From an unidentified bacterial endosymbiont (GTDB lineage: Bacteria > Pseudomonadota > Gammaproteobacteria > Enterobacterales > Enterobacteriaceae): DNA of 64,000 nucleotides. This document shows, one piece after another, positions 35,839 through 44,383 of the stretch; the first letter of the stretch is position 1, and the number at the start of each line of letters is the position of its first letter. Location of the stretch: positions 3,782,001-3,846,000 of the forward strand of contig NZ_OU963893.1 of the NCBI RefSeq assembly GCF_918797525.1, given 5' to 3'. Made by a program: the position numbers and the translations under genes. The notes under the pieces were generated by a model that saw only the letters and a list, made by a program, of their open reading frames with translations, was not told the DNA's origin and did not search any database.

Positions 35839-38088
35839 TTAAGGCCATCGGGCCTTCAGGTGTCCGTCCAGCATCTTATTCGCCAGAGGGCTAAGACCAT
35901 CCAGAAATGCCTTTTCCGCTCTATCCAGTGCTCTTGCTCCGATAGCACGCTCAGCATCGGTGTTGCCGACTAGCCCCGCCGGTTTCAGCTCTGTGTCAGA
36001 CAACGTCCGGTACGAATCATCATAGTCTGATATTTTCTTTTCATTGAGTTTTTTCCAGTCTTCCGGATACGCGCGTTCCAGAACGCTGCGTAACGGCGCC
36101 CACTGCAGTATCCACTCCCTGAACTGGTTGTTTTCGGCGGTCTTCACCTGAAGCTCAGCGGCCTGAATGTCTGATTCAGTAATGTGGGACACGTCAAAGA
36201 ACCGCATTTCCTTCGTCACGCTGGTCAGTCCAAGAGGTTCTTTCAGTTTATTCTGGAAGCCCAGATAAACCTCAATTTCATCAATGAAGCGCAGCGTGCT
36301 GACCTTATCCCAGGCAATCTGCTCCAGCTTCTCCAGCCGGAATATTTCACGTCCCGCAGAAACCAGTTCAGGGAGATTGTTATCGTACTTCCCTTTTTCT
36401 GCGTTATGGGCCAGCTGCTCGTTCTTCATCTGGTTCAGCGCAAGGGTGACCCGGTCCTCGCAGCTTGACGTTGCCTCTGTTGCCATGGCAAAGGTTTTTG
36501 CTCTCAGTTCATCGTCTTCAGCCAGCTGTGTCAGCCAGGACGATATCTGTGCTTTAAAACCGGAGTCTTTTCTGAAGTTTTCCGTCTCGCTAAGCCTGTC
36601 TAGGAAAGCGCTGAAGGAAGCGGCTTCAGGCCCAGAGGACTGCCAGCTGTATGCGGGCGCGGGTTCGCCCTCTTTCGCCGGCGTCAGCCAGTCAGCGACC
36701 GCCTGGTGTAATGGGCGGATTTCCCGGGGAGCGGAAGGACCGGCCATACTGAAATATATACGTGGCCCCGAATAGTCCGGGGCGCGGGTCATGGCCTCCA
36801 GGGCCTGGCGCGTACGCTCTGACAGAGGATTATTTAATATATTCACAGATGCATTCGGGGACAGGCCGGTGAGGCTTTCCGGCATGCTGGTGATTAAGGT
36901 GTTATTCACCTCCATCCTCCTCAAGCTGCCCGGCAGCGCCGGCAGGCTGGTCAGGGGGGAGTCAGACACCTTTAGTGTCCTTAACCCGTCCGGGAGCGCT
37001 GGCAGGCTGCTCAGTGAAGTTCCAGAGAACTCCATCTCCACTCCCTGCATTCCTCCCAGCATTCCTCCCAGCATTCCTCCCAGAATTCCTCCCAGAATTC
37101 CTCCCTGCATTCCTCCCAGAATTCCTCCCAGAATTCCTCCCTGCATTCCTCCCTGCATTCCTCCCTGCATTCCTCCCTGCATTCCTTCCATCCTGTTCGG
37201 GAGCGCCGGCAGGCTGGTCAGGGGGGTGTTAGACACCCTTAGTATCGATAACCTGTCCGGGAGCGCCGGCAGGCTGGTCAGTGAAGTTCCAGAGAACTTC
37301 ATCACTACTAGCCCGTCCGGGAGCGCCGGCAGGCTGGTCAGGGGGGTTCCAGAGAACTCCATCGCTACTAGCCCGTCCGGGAGCGCCGGCAGGCTGGTCA
37401 GGGAGGTGCCAGACACACTTAGTGCCGATAACCTGTCCGGGAGCGCCGGCAGACTGGTCAGGGGGATGTTGCGGATGTGTATGAATTTAATATGTGATGG
37501 TAAATGGTCGGGTAAGGAAGAAATATTTAAGCCATTCAGAGTAAGAAAAGTTGACTCCAAGTTCTGGATTCGTTGCAATATCCGTACAACGTGAGCACGG
37601 TCTGTGGCCTCTCCTGTCGGTGCAGCCTTTTCCCAAGCGGACCAGACCGCTGCCGTCTGTTCTGCGCAATCCTCCTCCCGCTCTGTGTCCGGGGTGAGAT
37701 TGTGCGTTTTATCATGCCCCTGACACTTCACGGTATATTTCCCGGCGTCATCGAGGGTGACCGACAGCATCTCCTGGCTGTTTTCGTCCAGAATACAGAA
37801 GTTGTTTTCCCCGTGCCGGCCGGACTGAACGTTTTCCCCAAAGCTGCCATACGCGAGCGTCCTGAGCCGTTCAAAGTTGTGAACCACATCCTCCCGTGTC
37901 GTGCCGGCCGGTGGGTGACAAATCTGCCGGATAAGCTCCTGCGCTTCAGGCTTGTTCGTTGAGCAGAAAAACGCGCTGATTTTTTCCCATACGCTTATTT
38001 CAGGCGGAGTATCAGAGCTGGCGATACGGGTAATGCGGCTGTCGCTGACTGAGGCGGGAAAACATGAGTTTACAATGTGAAAGGGCAT
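35839..38088 (-). CDS. LRR-NEL E3 ubiquitin ligase, type III secretion effector (SlrP/SspH/IpaH family)
   Basis: 749 residues. Residues 34-41 are WEKISAFF, an exact WEK(I/M)xxFF translocation motif as in Salmonella SPI-2 effectors, and the N-terminal domain (about 30-150) matches the SspH/SlrP type. About nine leucine-rich repeats of 20 residues ([20 protein letters not shown]) follow at 195-430. Inside the sixth, 48 residues of GMQG/GILG repeats are inserted. The C-terminal NEL domain (about 460-749) has its catalytic Cys at 543 in SSCEDRV; Cys546 does this in SlrP. In host cells such ligases attach ubiquitin to chosen targets, and the LRR selects them. No secretion apparatus is in the window. 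The frame is intact. AGAGAG precedes the ATG; 18 heptamers lie 47-172 bp upstream. Confidence 0.93.
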   Translation of the reverse strand: MPFHIVNSCFPASVSDSRITRIASSDTPPEISVWEKISAFFCSTNKPEAQELIRQICHPPAGTTREDVVHNFERLRTLAYGSFGENVQSGRHGENNFCILDENSQEMLSVTLDDAGKYTVKCQGHDKTHNLTPDTEREEDCAEQTAAVWSAWEKAAPTGEATDRAHVVRILQRIQNLESTFLTLNGLNISSLPDHLPSHIKFIHIRNIPLTSLPALPDRLSALSVSGTSLTSLPALPDGLVAMEFSGTPLTSLPALPDGLVVMKFSGTSLTSLPALPDRLSILRVSNTPLTSLPALPNRMEGMQGGMQGGMQGGMQGGILGGILGGMQGGILGGILGGMLGGMLGGMQGVEMEFSGTSLSSLPALPDGLRTLKVSDSPLTSLPALPGSLRRMEVNNTLITSMPESLTGLSPNASVNILNNPLSERTRQALEAMTRAPDYSGPRIYFSMAGPSAPREIRPLHQAVADWLTPAKEGEPAPAYSWQSSGPEAASFSAFLDRLSETENFRKDSGFKAQISSWLTQLAEDDELRAKTFAMATEATSSCEDRVTLALNQMKNEQLAHNAEKGKYDNNLPELVSAGREIFRLEKLEQIAWDKVSTLRFIDEIEVYLGFQNKLKEPLGLTSVTKEMRFFDVSHITESDIQAAELQVKTAENNQFREWILQWAPLRSVLERAYPEDWKKLNEKKISDYDDSYRTLSDTELKPAGLVGNTDAERAIGARALDRAEKAFLDGLSPLANKMLDGHLKARWP
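36925..37464 (-). repeat. Near-identical 60-bp LRR-coding repeats
   Basis: Units starting GAGCGCCGGCAGGCTGGTCA recur with an exact 60-bp period at 37201, 37261, 37321, 37381 and 37441, and again at about 36939 and 36999 (one with two changes). Each codes for one leucine-rich repeat. The high identity shows recent duplication or gene conversion. Confidence 0.95.
37045..37188 (-). repeat. 12-bp coding minisatellite, 12 units, inside the LRR-NEL gene
   Basis: Twelve consecutive 12-base units of the form CTGCATTCCTCC, CAGCATTCCTCC or CAGAATTCCTCC (plus strand). On the coding strand they give GGMQ, GGML and GGIL, 48 residues. The period is a multiple of three, so change in copy number keeps the frame. 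Confidence 0.97.
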
Positions 38089-38134
38089 AATAAAAACTCT
38101 CTGTAAATTTTGTCAGGTGGTACCAACGACTGGC

Positions 38135-38260
38135 GTTGACGGTTGACGGTTGACGGTTGACGGTTGACGGTTGACGGTTGACGGTTGACGGTTGACGGTT
38201 GACGGTTGACGGTTGACGGTTGACGGTTGACGGTTGACGGTTGACGGTTGACGGTTGACG
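38135..38260. repeat. Heptanucleotide array (GTTGACG)18 upstream of the LRR-NEL gene
   Basis: Exactly 18 perfect tandem copies of GTTGACG fill 126 bp, starting 47 bp before the effector start codon (which reads away on the minus strand). No spacer or variation is seen. The position fits a promoter-region simple repeat whose length could alter expression. Confidence 0.97.
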
Positions 38261-38431
38261 GACGATATCATCTTTGATATCACCTTTATTTCACAATCCG
38301 GTCATCGGCTGACTCACAATTGTTCACGTACAGGAAATTGAAATCATTTCTGCCGATTCTGTCGCATTAAGAAATTGTCGGGTAACATACTGTTTTTTTA
38401 TTACGATGTTGTCTGAACATGCCTCTGATCC
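38261..38431. promoter_or_regulatory. Distal upstream region of the LRR-NEL gene
   Basis: 170 bp without a gene, between the heptamer array and IS66 copy B. GATATC-ATCTTT-GATATC at 38263-38280 is a dyad. The region is A+T-rich. No regulator site can be named. Confidence 0.35.
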
Positions 38432-38500
38432 GAAAATCCGTATCGTTTCGGCGAACTCATATTGACGAAGCCGCCCCATTCTGCATTTCGCAGTTTTGCG

Positions 38501-40072
38501 TCAGTCGATCAGGCTATTTTTGGCGAAGGGTAATAACTCATCCAGCCGCTCCTGCGGCCATTCCGGCAGGCGTTCCAGCAACGATTTCAGCCAGCCATAC
38601 GGCTCCACGCCGTTCAGTCGCGCCGTTTCCAGCAGGCTCATCACCGCTGCCGCACGATGCCCCGCCTGCAACGAGCCGGCAAACAGCCACGTATTCCGCC
38701 CCATCACCACCTGGCGGATCGCCCGCTCGCACCGGTTGTTGTCCAGCGGCAATGCGCCATCCTCCGCGAACCGGCTCAGCGCTGTTTTGTGAGACAGCGC
38801 ATAGTTTATCGCCTTATGCAGCGCTGAACCCGGCGCGCATTTTTGTACCTGCGCCGTCAGCCAGCCCCACAGGATATCCAGTTGCGGCTTCGCATACCGC
38901 TGCCGCCACTGCCGGATCTTCTCCGCTGGCCGGTGGCGGATCTTTTTTTCAAGCCTGTACAGCCCGTGGAGCATTTTCAGCGCCGTTCCCGCATGCGGAT
39001 CGCGATTTGCCTTATACAACGCCGCGAAGCCGCGCCGCGCATGCGCCCAACATCCCGCGTTGATGATATTACCGCCGTTTTTCAGGGAGTGATACACGGC
39101 GTAGCCGTCTGTCACCAGCCGGCCGCTCCAGCCCGCCAGCCAGGCTTCGGGATAACGCGCCGCCCGTCCGGGCTGACAGTCGAAGCAGACCACGCTGTCG
39201 CCGGTGGTTTCACCGCTGACATAGGTCCACAGGTAACCATTCTGCGCCTTTCCGCCCTTTTTCGTCTCCAGGATTTGCAACGGCGTTTCATCCGCATGAA
39301 GCACCGGGCGGCTTAACAGCGCTGTGCGCAGCCGTTCCGCCAGCGGCATCAGCCAGACGCCGGCCGCGCCCACCCATCCGGCCAGCGTGCTCACCGGCAG
39401 TTCCACCCCGGCGCGGGCGAACACCTGCTGCTGGTGATACAGCGGCTGGCGGTCGCAGTACTTGCCGACCAGCACCTGCGCCACCAGGCCGGCGTCGGGA
39501 ATGCCCTTCGGGATAATCTGCGCGGGCAGACGACCGGAGACCACGCGCTGGCAGTCATCGCAACCGTACTGCGGGCGGACGTAACGTTTCACCACGAACT
39601 GCGCCGGGATGTAATCCAGCCGTTCGCTGATTTCATCGCGGATATGGCGCAGCGGCCGGCCGCAGTCCGGGCAGCCGCAGGCGTCAGGTTCGATAACGGT
39701 TTCTTCACGCGGAAGATGTTCCGGCAGCGGTTTACGCACCGGACGGGCTTTCTTCTCTTCCGGTTCCGGCTGCAGACGCGCAAGCCGGGTTTCGGCAGAG
39801 GCGATATCGGCGTCGACATCCTCTTCGAACAGGGAGCGCTGTAAGCCGCTGAAGGATTCAGCCTGACGGCCAAAGCGCTGCTGGCGGGCCAGCAGCAGGG
39901 CCTCCTTCAGCAGGTGTATCTGATGGTCTTTTTCGCTCAGGGAGGCGTCTTTTTTACGGTTTTCTTCCAGCAGGGATAACGCCAGCTGACGCAGCGTGTC
40001 GGGGTCATTCGTGGAGAGAAGTACTGTGATATCCATACCGGATATTATAGGCTTTCCGGCACAGATATTCAT
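38501..40072 (-). CDS. tnpC: IS66-family transposase TnpC (copy B)
   Basis: 523 residues, the same as copy A apart from Arg in place of Cys26. Domains as for copy A (zinc finger CGCPDCG, VLHADETPLQ, RLVTDGYAVY). Full length and open, but its TnpB partner in this copy is interrupted. Confidence 0.95.
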   Translation of the reverse strand: MNICAGKPIISGMDITVLLSTNDPDTLRQLALSLLEENRKKDASLSEKDHQIHLLKEALLLARQQRFGRQAESFSGLQRSLFEEDVDADIASAETRLARLQPEPEEKKARPVRKPLPEHLPREETVIEPDACGCPDCGRPLRHIRDEISERLDYIPAQFVVKRYVRPQYGCDDCQRVVSGRLPAQIIPKGIPDAGLVAQVLVGKYCDRQPLYHQQQVFARAGVELPVSTLAGWVGAAGVWLMPLAERLRTALLSRPVLHADETPLQILETKKGGKAQNGYLWTYVSGETTGDSVVCFDCQPGRAARYPEAWLAGWSGRLVTDGYAVYHSLKNGGNIINAGCWAHARRGFAALYKANRDPHAGTALKMLHGLYRLEKKIRHRPAEKIRQWRQRYAKPQLDILWGWLTAQVQKCAPGSALHKAINYALSHKTALSRFAEDGALPLDNNRCERAIRQVVMGRNTWLFAGSLQAGHRAAAVMSLLETARLNGVEPYGWLKSLLERLPEWPQERLDELLPFAKNSLID

Positions 40073-40099
40073 TCAAAATCATCAGATTACCGGCAGATA

Positions 40100-40407
40100 T
40101 TATGTCCATTTCGTCAGGTCGTGACCGGCCATTCTCTGCCAGTCAATGCCGGCGACCAGCCAGTCGAACTGCGCCGGCGTGAGCGACCATGCGCTGTCGC
40201 CGTCACGCGGCCAGGTGAATCGCCCCTGGTGCAGGCGGCGGGAACAGAGCCAGACGCCGTGTTTATCCCACCGCAGCAGTTTGATACGGGTGCGGTTTTT
40301 GTTGGTGAAGAGGAAGGCGGCGCCGTCATGCCAGGGCGTGGTGAGGGAGGCCTGAATATACTGCGTGAGGACATCAATGCCGCAGCGCATATCGACGGGC
40401 TGGCGGA
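40100..40407 (-). pseudogene. tnpB: IS66 TnpB (copy B), cut by IS91
   Basis: The C-terminal 102 codons (DMRCGIDVLTQYIQASL onwards) remain; the first 9 codons lie at 42317-42344, on the other side of the IS91-family element. A Met at 40390 could start a shortened product of 96 residues. Confidence 0.9.
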
Positions 40408-40521
40408 GAACGTAGCGCCCTTACAGGGCGAGCGTCATCGCTTCGCGATTCCGATGGTTTGCATGTCCTGAGTCCGGCTTTATACTCTGCGGCATGTTAA
40501 TTTTCTCAGGAAGTCATTGGT

Positions 40522-40941
40522 ATGGCCCGCAGCAAAGCCCCCCGAAAGCGTAAACCCACGCCCTCGTCCCGACTCTCACGCCCTGATTATCCGAAGCGTT
40601 TCCTCGTCTCCCTGCCCCCGGAAAGCGACCATGATGACCCCGACGAGTTTTTTTACGACACACCGCAGGATGCCATTCGTCACTGTGTCCACCTGGGGCC
40701 GCAGTTTTTCCTCGATACACACTTCGACCCGCCTCTCGTCTGTATCATCCGCGGCTTTGAGCCGCCTGACTCACCCGACGGCGATGTCGTCATTGAGTCC
40801 ATGCCAGCCGATGTGTTTATTCTCGCCACAGAATCCGGCATGCTACCGGTGACCTTCGCACCGTGGGATAAACACACCGACAACTGGGCCGATGACTGTG
40901 ACGACTGGCACTATCATACCGGTGCCACTGCAGAGCGATAA
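40522..40941 (+). CDS. Accessory protein of the IS91-family element, unknown function
   Basis: 139 residues. A basic start (MARSKAPRKRKPTPSSRLSR) is followed by a strongly acidic body with DDPDEFFYDTPQDAIRHCVH and DDCDDWHYHTGATAER. No domain recognised. AGGAAG lies just before the ATG (40510-40515). Its stop is 9 bp before the transposase, so the two are made together, as with the small ORF in IS91 itself. Two other, older IS91-related copies in this window lack it, so it is dispensable or a later gain. Confidence 0.65.
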   Translation: MARSKAPRKRKPTPSSRLSRPDYPKRFLVSLPPESDHDDPDEFFYDTPQDAIRHCVHLGPQFFLDTHFDPPLVCIIRGFEPPDSPDGDVVIESMPADVFILATESGMLPVTFAPWDKHTDNWADDCDDWHYHTGATAER

Positions 40942-40949
40942 TCCGCCGC

Positions 40950-42164
40950 ATGTATATCCCGCGCCCCGCAAAGCTGCTGTTCACCACTGATGACGGCTGG
41001 AACAGGTATATGGATAAACACGGTGACACCCTCAGCCCGTGGACCGTTCTCTGTGTCGAGCGCATGCTCGCCTGCGGCACTGCTGCCATGGGGGTGAAGC
41101 GATACTGCTGCGCCTCCCCGGACTGTACACATTCCCGCTTCTTCTGCCAGACCTGTAAATCAAAAGGCTGCAGCTCGTGTGGACATAAAGCCACGGAACA
41201 GTGGATTACAGAGCAACAGCATATTCTGCCCGACTGTGACTGGCAGCACATCACCTTCACCATGCCCCACCTGCTGTGGCCCTTCTTCAACAGCAACTGG
41301 CCCCTTCTCAATGCACTGTTCCGGGCAGCCACCCGGGCCATACTCCGGTGGACCCGCAAACAGGGCGTGGAGGTCGGTATCTTCTGCGCCCTGCATACGT
41401 ACGGCAGACAACTTAACCAGCATCCGCACATCCACCTCTCCGTTACCCGCGGCGGGCTTGATATTAAACACGGCGTATGGCGCGACCTCTTCTTTAAGAA
41501 GCATGCCGTGGAGGAAATCTGGCGCGGAGCCGTCATCCGGCTGCTGCGCCACAGTTATGACCTGATTAATCCCGGCAGCCTGCCGGGGCTGGGCCATATC
41601 CGCGATAAAACTCAGTGGCAGCGGTATCTGCAGGCGCAGTACGGACGCCGATGGAAGGTTCACTTTGCGAAGAAAACAAAAGGCGCATGGCGAAGCGTCA
41701 AATACCTCGGGCGCTACCTGAAGCGCCCGCCGGTATCGGCGGCGAAGCTCAGGCACTACAGCGCCGGCGCGGTGGTGCACCACTATTACGACCATCGTAC
41801 GCAGCAGTACCGGCAGCAGACGCTGACCCAGGAGGAGATGATCGGACGCTATATCAGTCATATCCCGGAGAAGCATTTTAAGATGGTGCGTTACTACGGC
41901 TTCCTGTCTAACCGTAAACGGGGCACCTTGCTGCCGAAGGTGTATGCAGCCCTGGGGATGGAAGCGCGGAAAAAACCGGAACAGCCCGGCTTCGCCGCGC
42001 TGATGAAAGAATTTCTGCGCACGGATCCGTACAAATGCCTTCTGTGCGGGACCCGGCTGCGCTTTGTCAGCGCTCAGGCCGGGAGGCACGCCACGGAGTT
42101 AGTGGCAGAAAGGCAGCATAAAATCGACCGGAAACGATGGCTTCAGGAACAGACTGCGGGATAA
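40950..42164 (+). CDS. tnpA: IS91-family rolling-circle transposase (HUH, Y2)
   Basis: 404 residues. The N-terminal zinc finger is CCASPDCTHSRFFCQTCKSKGCSSCG (in pieces: CC, C, C, C, C, C). The HUH metal site is NQHPHIHLSVT and the two catalytic tyrosines are in VKYLGRYLKR, four residues apart as in IS91. A C-terminal CLLCGTRLRF ends the protein. It nicks and replicates the element from one end to the other. Intact and open, so this copy could be active. Confidence 0.95.
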   Translation: MYIPRPAKLLFTTDDGWNRYMDKHGDTLSPWTVLCVERMLACGTAAMGVKRYCCASPDCTHSRFFCQTCKSKGCSSCGHKATEQWITEQQHILPDCDWQHITFTMPHLLWPFFNSNWPLLNALFRAATRAILRWTRKQGVEVGIFCALHTYGRQLNQHPHIHLSVTRGGLDIKHGVWRDLFFKKHAVEEIWRGAVIRLLRHSYDLINPGSLPGLGHIRDKTQWQRYLQAQYGRRWKVHFAKKTKGAWRSVKYLGRYLKRPPVSAAKLRHYSAGAVVHHYYDHRTQQYRQQTLTQEEMIGRYISHIPEKHFKMVRYYGFLSNRKRGTLLPKVYAALGMEARKKPEQPGFAALMKEFLRTDPYKCLLCGTRLRFVSAQAGRHATELVAERQHKIDRKRWLQEQTAG

Positions 42165-42330
42165 GTGCATCTGAAAAACGGCTTTCAGGTTAAAAACGCG
42201 CCGAAAGAGCCATTTTATGGCCATAACATTCCCGATGGCACATCATTACTGCATTGCAGACACTGCTGTTCATGGTCAGGAAATTTTTTAAAACGATGAT
42301 TCATTTTCCTAACCATCAAGGAAGAGGCGT

Positions 42331-42639
42331 TCAGGCTTCAGCATGTTTCACCGCCCGGAGCACGTCAGGGAGTTGCGCGGGCAGGCAGTCGATACGACAG
42401 CCGCCGGGGAGATGGAGGGTGACGGCAGCGTTAATGGCGGAAGGCTCCGGAGTCACCCGGACGGGGATGACAGCGGAGTCCGGTTGATTGTTGATATCGG
42501 GGAACATGGAGGGCCAGTTTTTGAAGTAGCCGGGATTGATGTTGTGGTGCAGGGCGTACTGGCGGGAAGTGAGCCCGCTGTCGCGCCAGGCGCGGATATG
42601 ATGCTTTTTGTCGTCGGCGGACCAGAAAGATAACGGCAT
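42331..42639 (-). CDS. tnpA: IS66-family helix-turn-helix protein TnpA (copy B)
   Basis: 102 residues, identical in translation to TnpA of copy A. It is cut off from the rest of its element by the IS91-family insertion. Confidence 0.93.
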   Translation of the reverse strand: MPLSFWSADDKKHHIRAWRDSGLTSRQYALHHNINPGYFKNWPSMFPDINNQPDSAVIPVRVTPEPSAINAAVTLHLPGGCRIDCLPAQLPDVLRAVKHAEA

Positions 42640-42721
42640 GGCAAAACCTCAGGTGATTCAGGATGCCGCCGATGTTATCTGACTAAAAATTTTTGAAAAT
42701 GTGAGTTCACCGGAACGATAC

Positions 42722-43526
42722 TCCCTTCCTGGTCATGCCGAAGAAAGATCTTATGATATCCCTGATGGTCAGAGGACACGCTTTTCATTTCTTCCTCCAT
42801 GGTGGTATTTTCAGCCAGGCGATTAACACACGTTCTGACAAGAAAATGTGTATTTAACTCCGATGCCAGGCAATACAGCTCGTAAATATCACTCTCACGA
42901 TCACCAATATGAATGCATCGTTCCGGGCATTGCAGTAACTTCGTTGACTGCCGTAAATTCTCCAACCAGCGATAGCTTTCTTTCTCCTCAATAGGAACGC
43001 GGGTCGGATTAATTTTCCTTTTGAGTGCGTTGGTACCTTTGAATTTTTTTCGCGTCCAGAATTTCACCGCAGTCAGACCCAGTGGGAGTCCTGATGTAGT
43101 TACTGCCAGGCTCAAATGCATCAGGATCCCACAATTGATACCTGCATCATTCCCCGTCTTGATTAGACCAGCAGTGTGATTGCCAGCAAATCCTACTGCG
43201 TCAGGGTTATCCCGATGATAGCCAAATGTCGTGGTATCCTGAAGCAGCAGAATATTCTCATCTTGCAGCGCATGTATCCTTTGACTGGTGGCCTCGGAAT
43301 GCCCCTGTAGCAGGAGCTGTTCATCAATCCTGTCGCTGGAAAGGAACCGGTAAGCCGCTTTTGTCGCTGCATTATCCTGGCAGGCAAATGGAAGGCTGTT
43401 GCCCATTCCCCGCCAGAGTTTTTGCATGAGACTTTTAAAACGACTGGCATGGCGGCGATCGCTAAAGACAGAAAAATTAATTTCCTCATCAAGCCATGAA
43501 AGCGAAGTCTGTTCCTGATTAACCAT
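42722..43526 (-). pseudogene. IS4-family transposase, N-terminal half
   Basis: Start at 43526 (MVNQEQTSLSWLDEEINFSV). About 268 residues with the Tn5-type N-terminal DNA-binding part (LPFACQDNAATKAAYRFLSS), the first catalytic Asp in ENILLLQDTTTFGYH and the second in CIHIGDRESDIYELY. The last 14 residues of the open frame are read from IS66. It joins in frame to 22424-23048. Confidence 0.92.
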
Positions 43527-43608
43527 TCAACCATCCCTGAAAGTAATTCACAACGACTATCTTAATGATTACCTTAATATAATTGTGGGTAGTTGCAAGC
43601 GTCTGAGT

Positions 43609-43635
43609 ACCGTCTGGTCCCGAATTCAGGATCCT
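43609..43635. repeat. Inner left part of the split palindrome, with IS66 target duplication
   Basis: ACCGTCTGGTCCCGAATTC is followed by AGGATCCT (43628-43635), the left copy of the 8-bp duplication made by the third IS66-family element. The centre of the whole palindrome is the centre of this octamer. Confidence 0.9.
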
Positions 43636-44383
43636 GTAACTTAAGCACCCACTTATTTTGCAGGTTGACAGTAAGCGCCCCGTGAAGAAGGTGGGATAAA
43701 AATTAGTTTACAGAGAGGGTGACGTTCCAGGGTAACAGCTCTTTCACGCGGTTGGCTGGCCAGGTATTGATAGCACTGATGACATGACGTAGCCAGGTTT
43801 CCGGCTCGATGCCGTTGAGTTTGCAACTGCCTATCAGGCTGTACATCATTGCTGCACTTTCAACACCACTATCAGAGCCGAAGAACATGTAGTTACGGCA
43901 TCCCAACGCAACCACACGGAGCGGGTTTTCACACCGGTTATTGTCGATCTCCACCCAGCCATTGCGACAGTATTCGTTCAGCACATCCCATTGTTTCAGC
44001 ATATACGTGAACGCTTTCGCTGTGTCTGAGTGCCGCGACAGCGTGTTCATCTGCCTCGGGAGCCAGTCATACAACGACTGCATCCGCGGTACCGTTCTGG
44101 ATTTTCTGACCGCCAGTCGCTCTTCTGCCGGACTGCCGCGGATCTCTGACTCGATAGCCTACAGCGCCCCGATATGGCTGAGCGCTTCTGTTGTTACTGT
44201 CGTTGGATGGCGAACATGTACATTGTGGATCTTGCGTCGGGCATGCACCATGCAGGCCGCTGCGGGTGGATACCTTTGCGGTCGGGTGAGTAGGAGAACC
44301 ACACCGCTGCCGGCATGGATGAGCCGGCGTTGTGATCGTCACGAACATAGACCCACAGCTGACCGGTCTCTAGGCTGTGTCCC

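Larger units (their letters stand above)
25422..38439. other. Segment inferred to have entered as a circle by IS66 recombination
   Basis: The segment is bounded by GAAAATCC on both sides (25422-25429 and 38432-38439), the target duplication that a single IS66 insertion would have made if these two ends had once been joined across an IS66. It carries an IS5 fragment, an IS91 fragment, a Tn3-family transposase, hipBA, an IS256 with nested IS66, and the LRR-NEL effector. No replication gene was recognised. Confidence 0.65.
40408..42316 (+). mobile_element. IS91-family element (1909 bp)
   Basis: It begins GAACGTAGCG and ends CTAACCAT next to CAAG (42317-42320). Comparison with copy A of IS66, which has an uninterrupted GGCGGA-CAAGG, gives both edges to the base. 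IS91 elements insert beside CAAG or GAAC without target duplication, and none is seen. It carries an accessory gene and a transposase. Confidence 0.95.
38440..42721 (-). mobile_element. IS66-family element, copy B, carrying an IS91-family insertion
   Basis: The ends are identical to copy A. Subtracting the 1909-bp IS91-family insertion leaves 2373 bp, exactly the length of copy A. Left flank GAAAATCC (38432-38439), right flank TCCCTTCC (42722-42729): again not a matching pair, but the complement of the flanks of copy A. Confidence 0.96.
22417..43599 (-). mobile_element. IS4-family element, split by nested insertions
   Basis: The ends CTTGCAACTACCCACA (22417) and its complement (ending 43599) are inverted repeats, flanked by the same 9 bases CGTCTGAGT at 22408-22416 and 43600-43608. 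The element proper is 22417-23048 plus 42730-43599, about 1.5 kb; all between is later insertion. Removing it, and one copy of the 8-bp duplication TCCCTTCC, restores a 1422-bp open frame (797 + 625 bp). Confidence 0.9.

Noticed and set aside
36791..37594. Pro-rich 267-codon frame opposite the LRR-NEL gene
   Set aside because: It is the complement of the LRR and GMQG coding repeats; the PPSIPP pattern simply mirrors them and there is no ribosome site.
38135..38260. Possible CRISPR array
   Set aside because: The repeats are 7 bp, directly joined and without spacers; no cas genes are near.
23049..42721. A composite transposon bounded by the two IS66 copies
   Set aside because: A transposed composite unit would have the same 8 bp on both outer sides. 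It does (TCCCTTCC), but the inner GAAAATCC pair on both copies is then unexplained; circle integration explains both pairs. A composite move after a separate IS66 insertion is less simple but not fully excluded.
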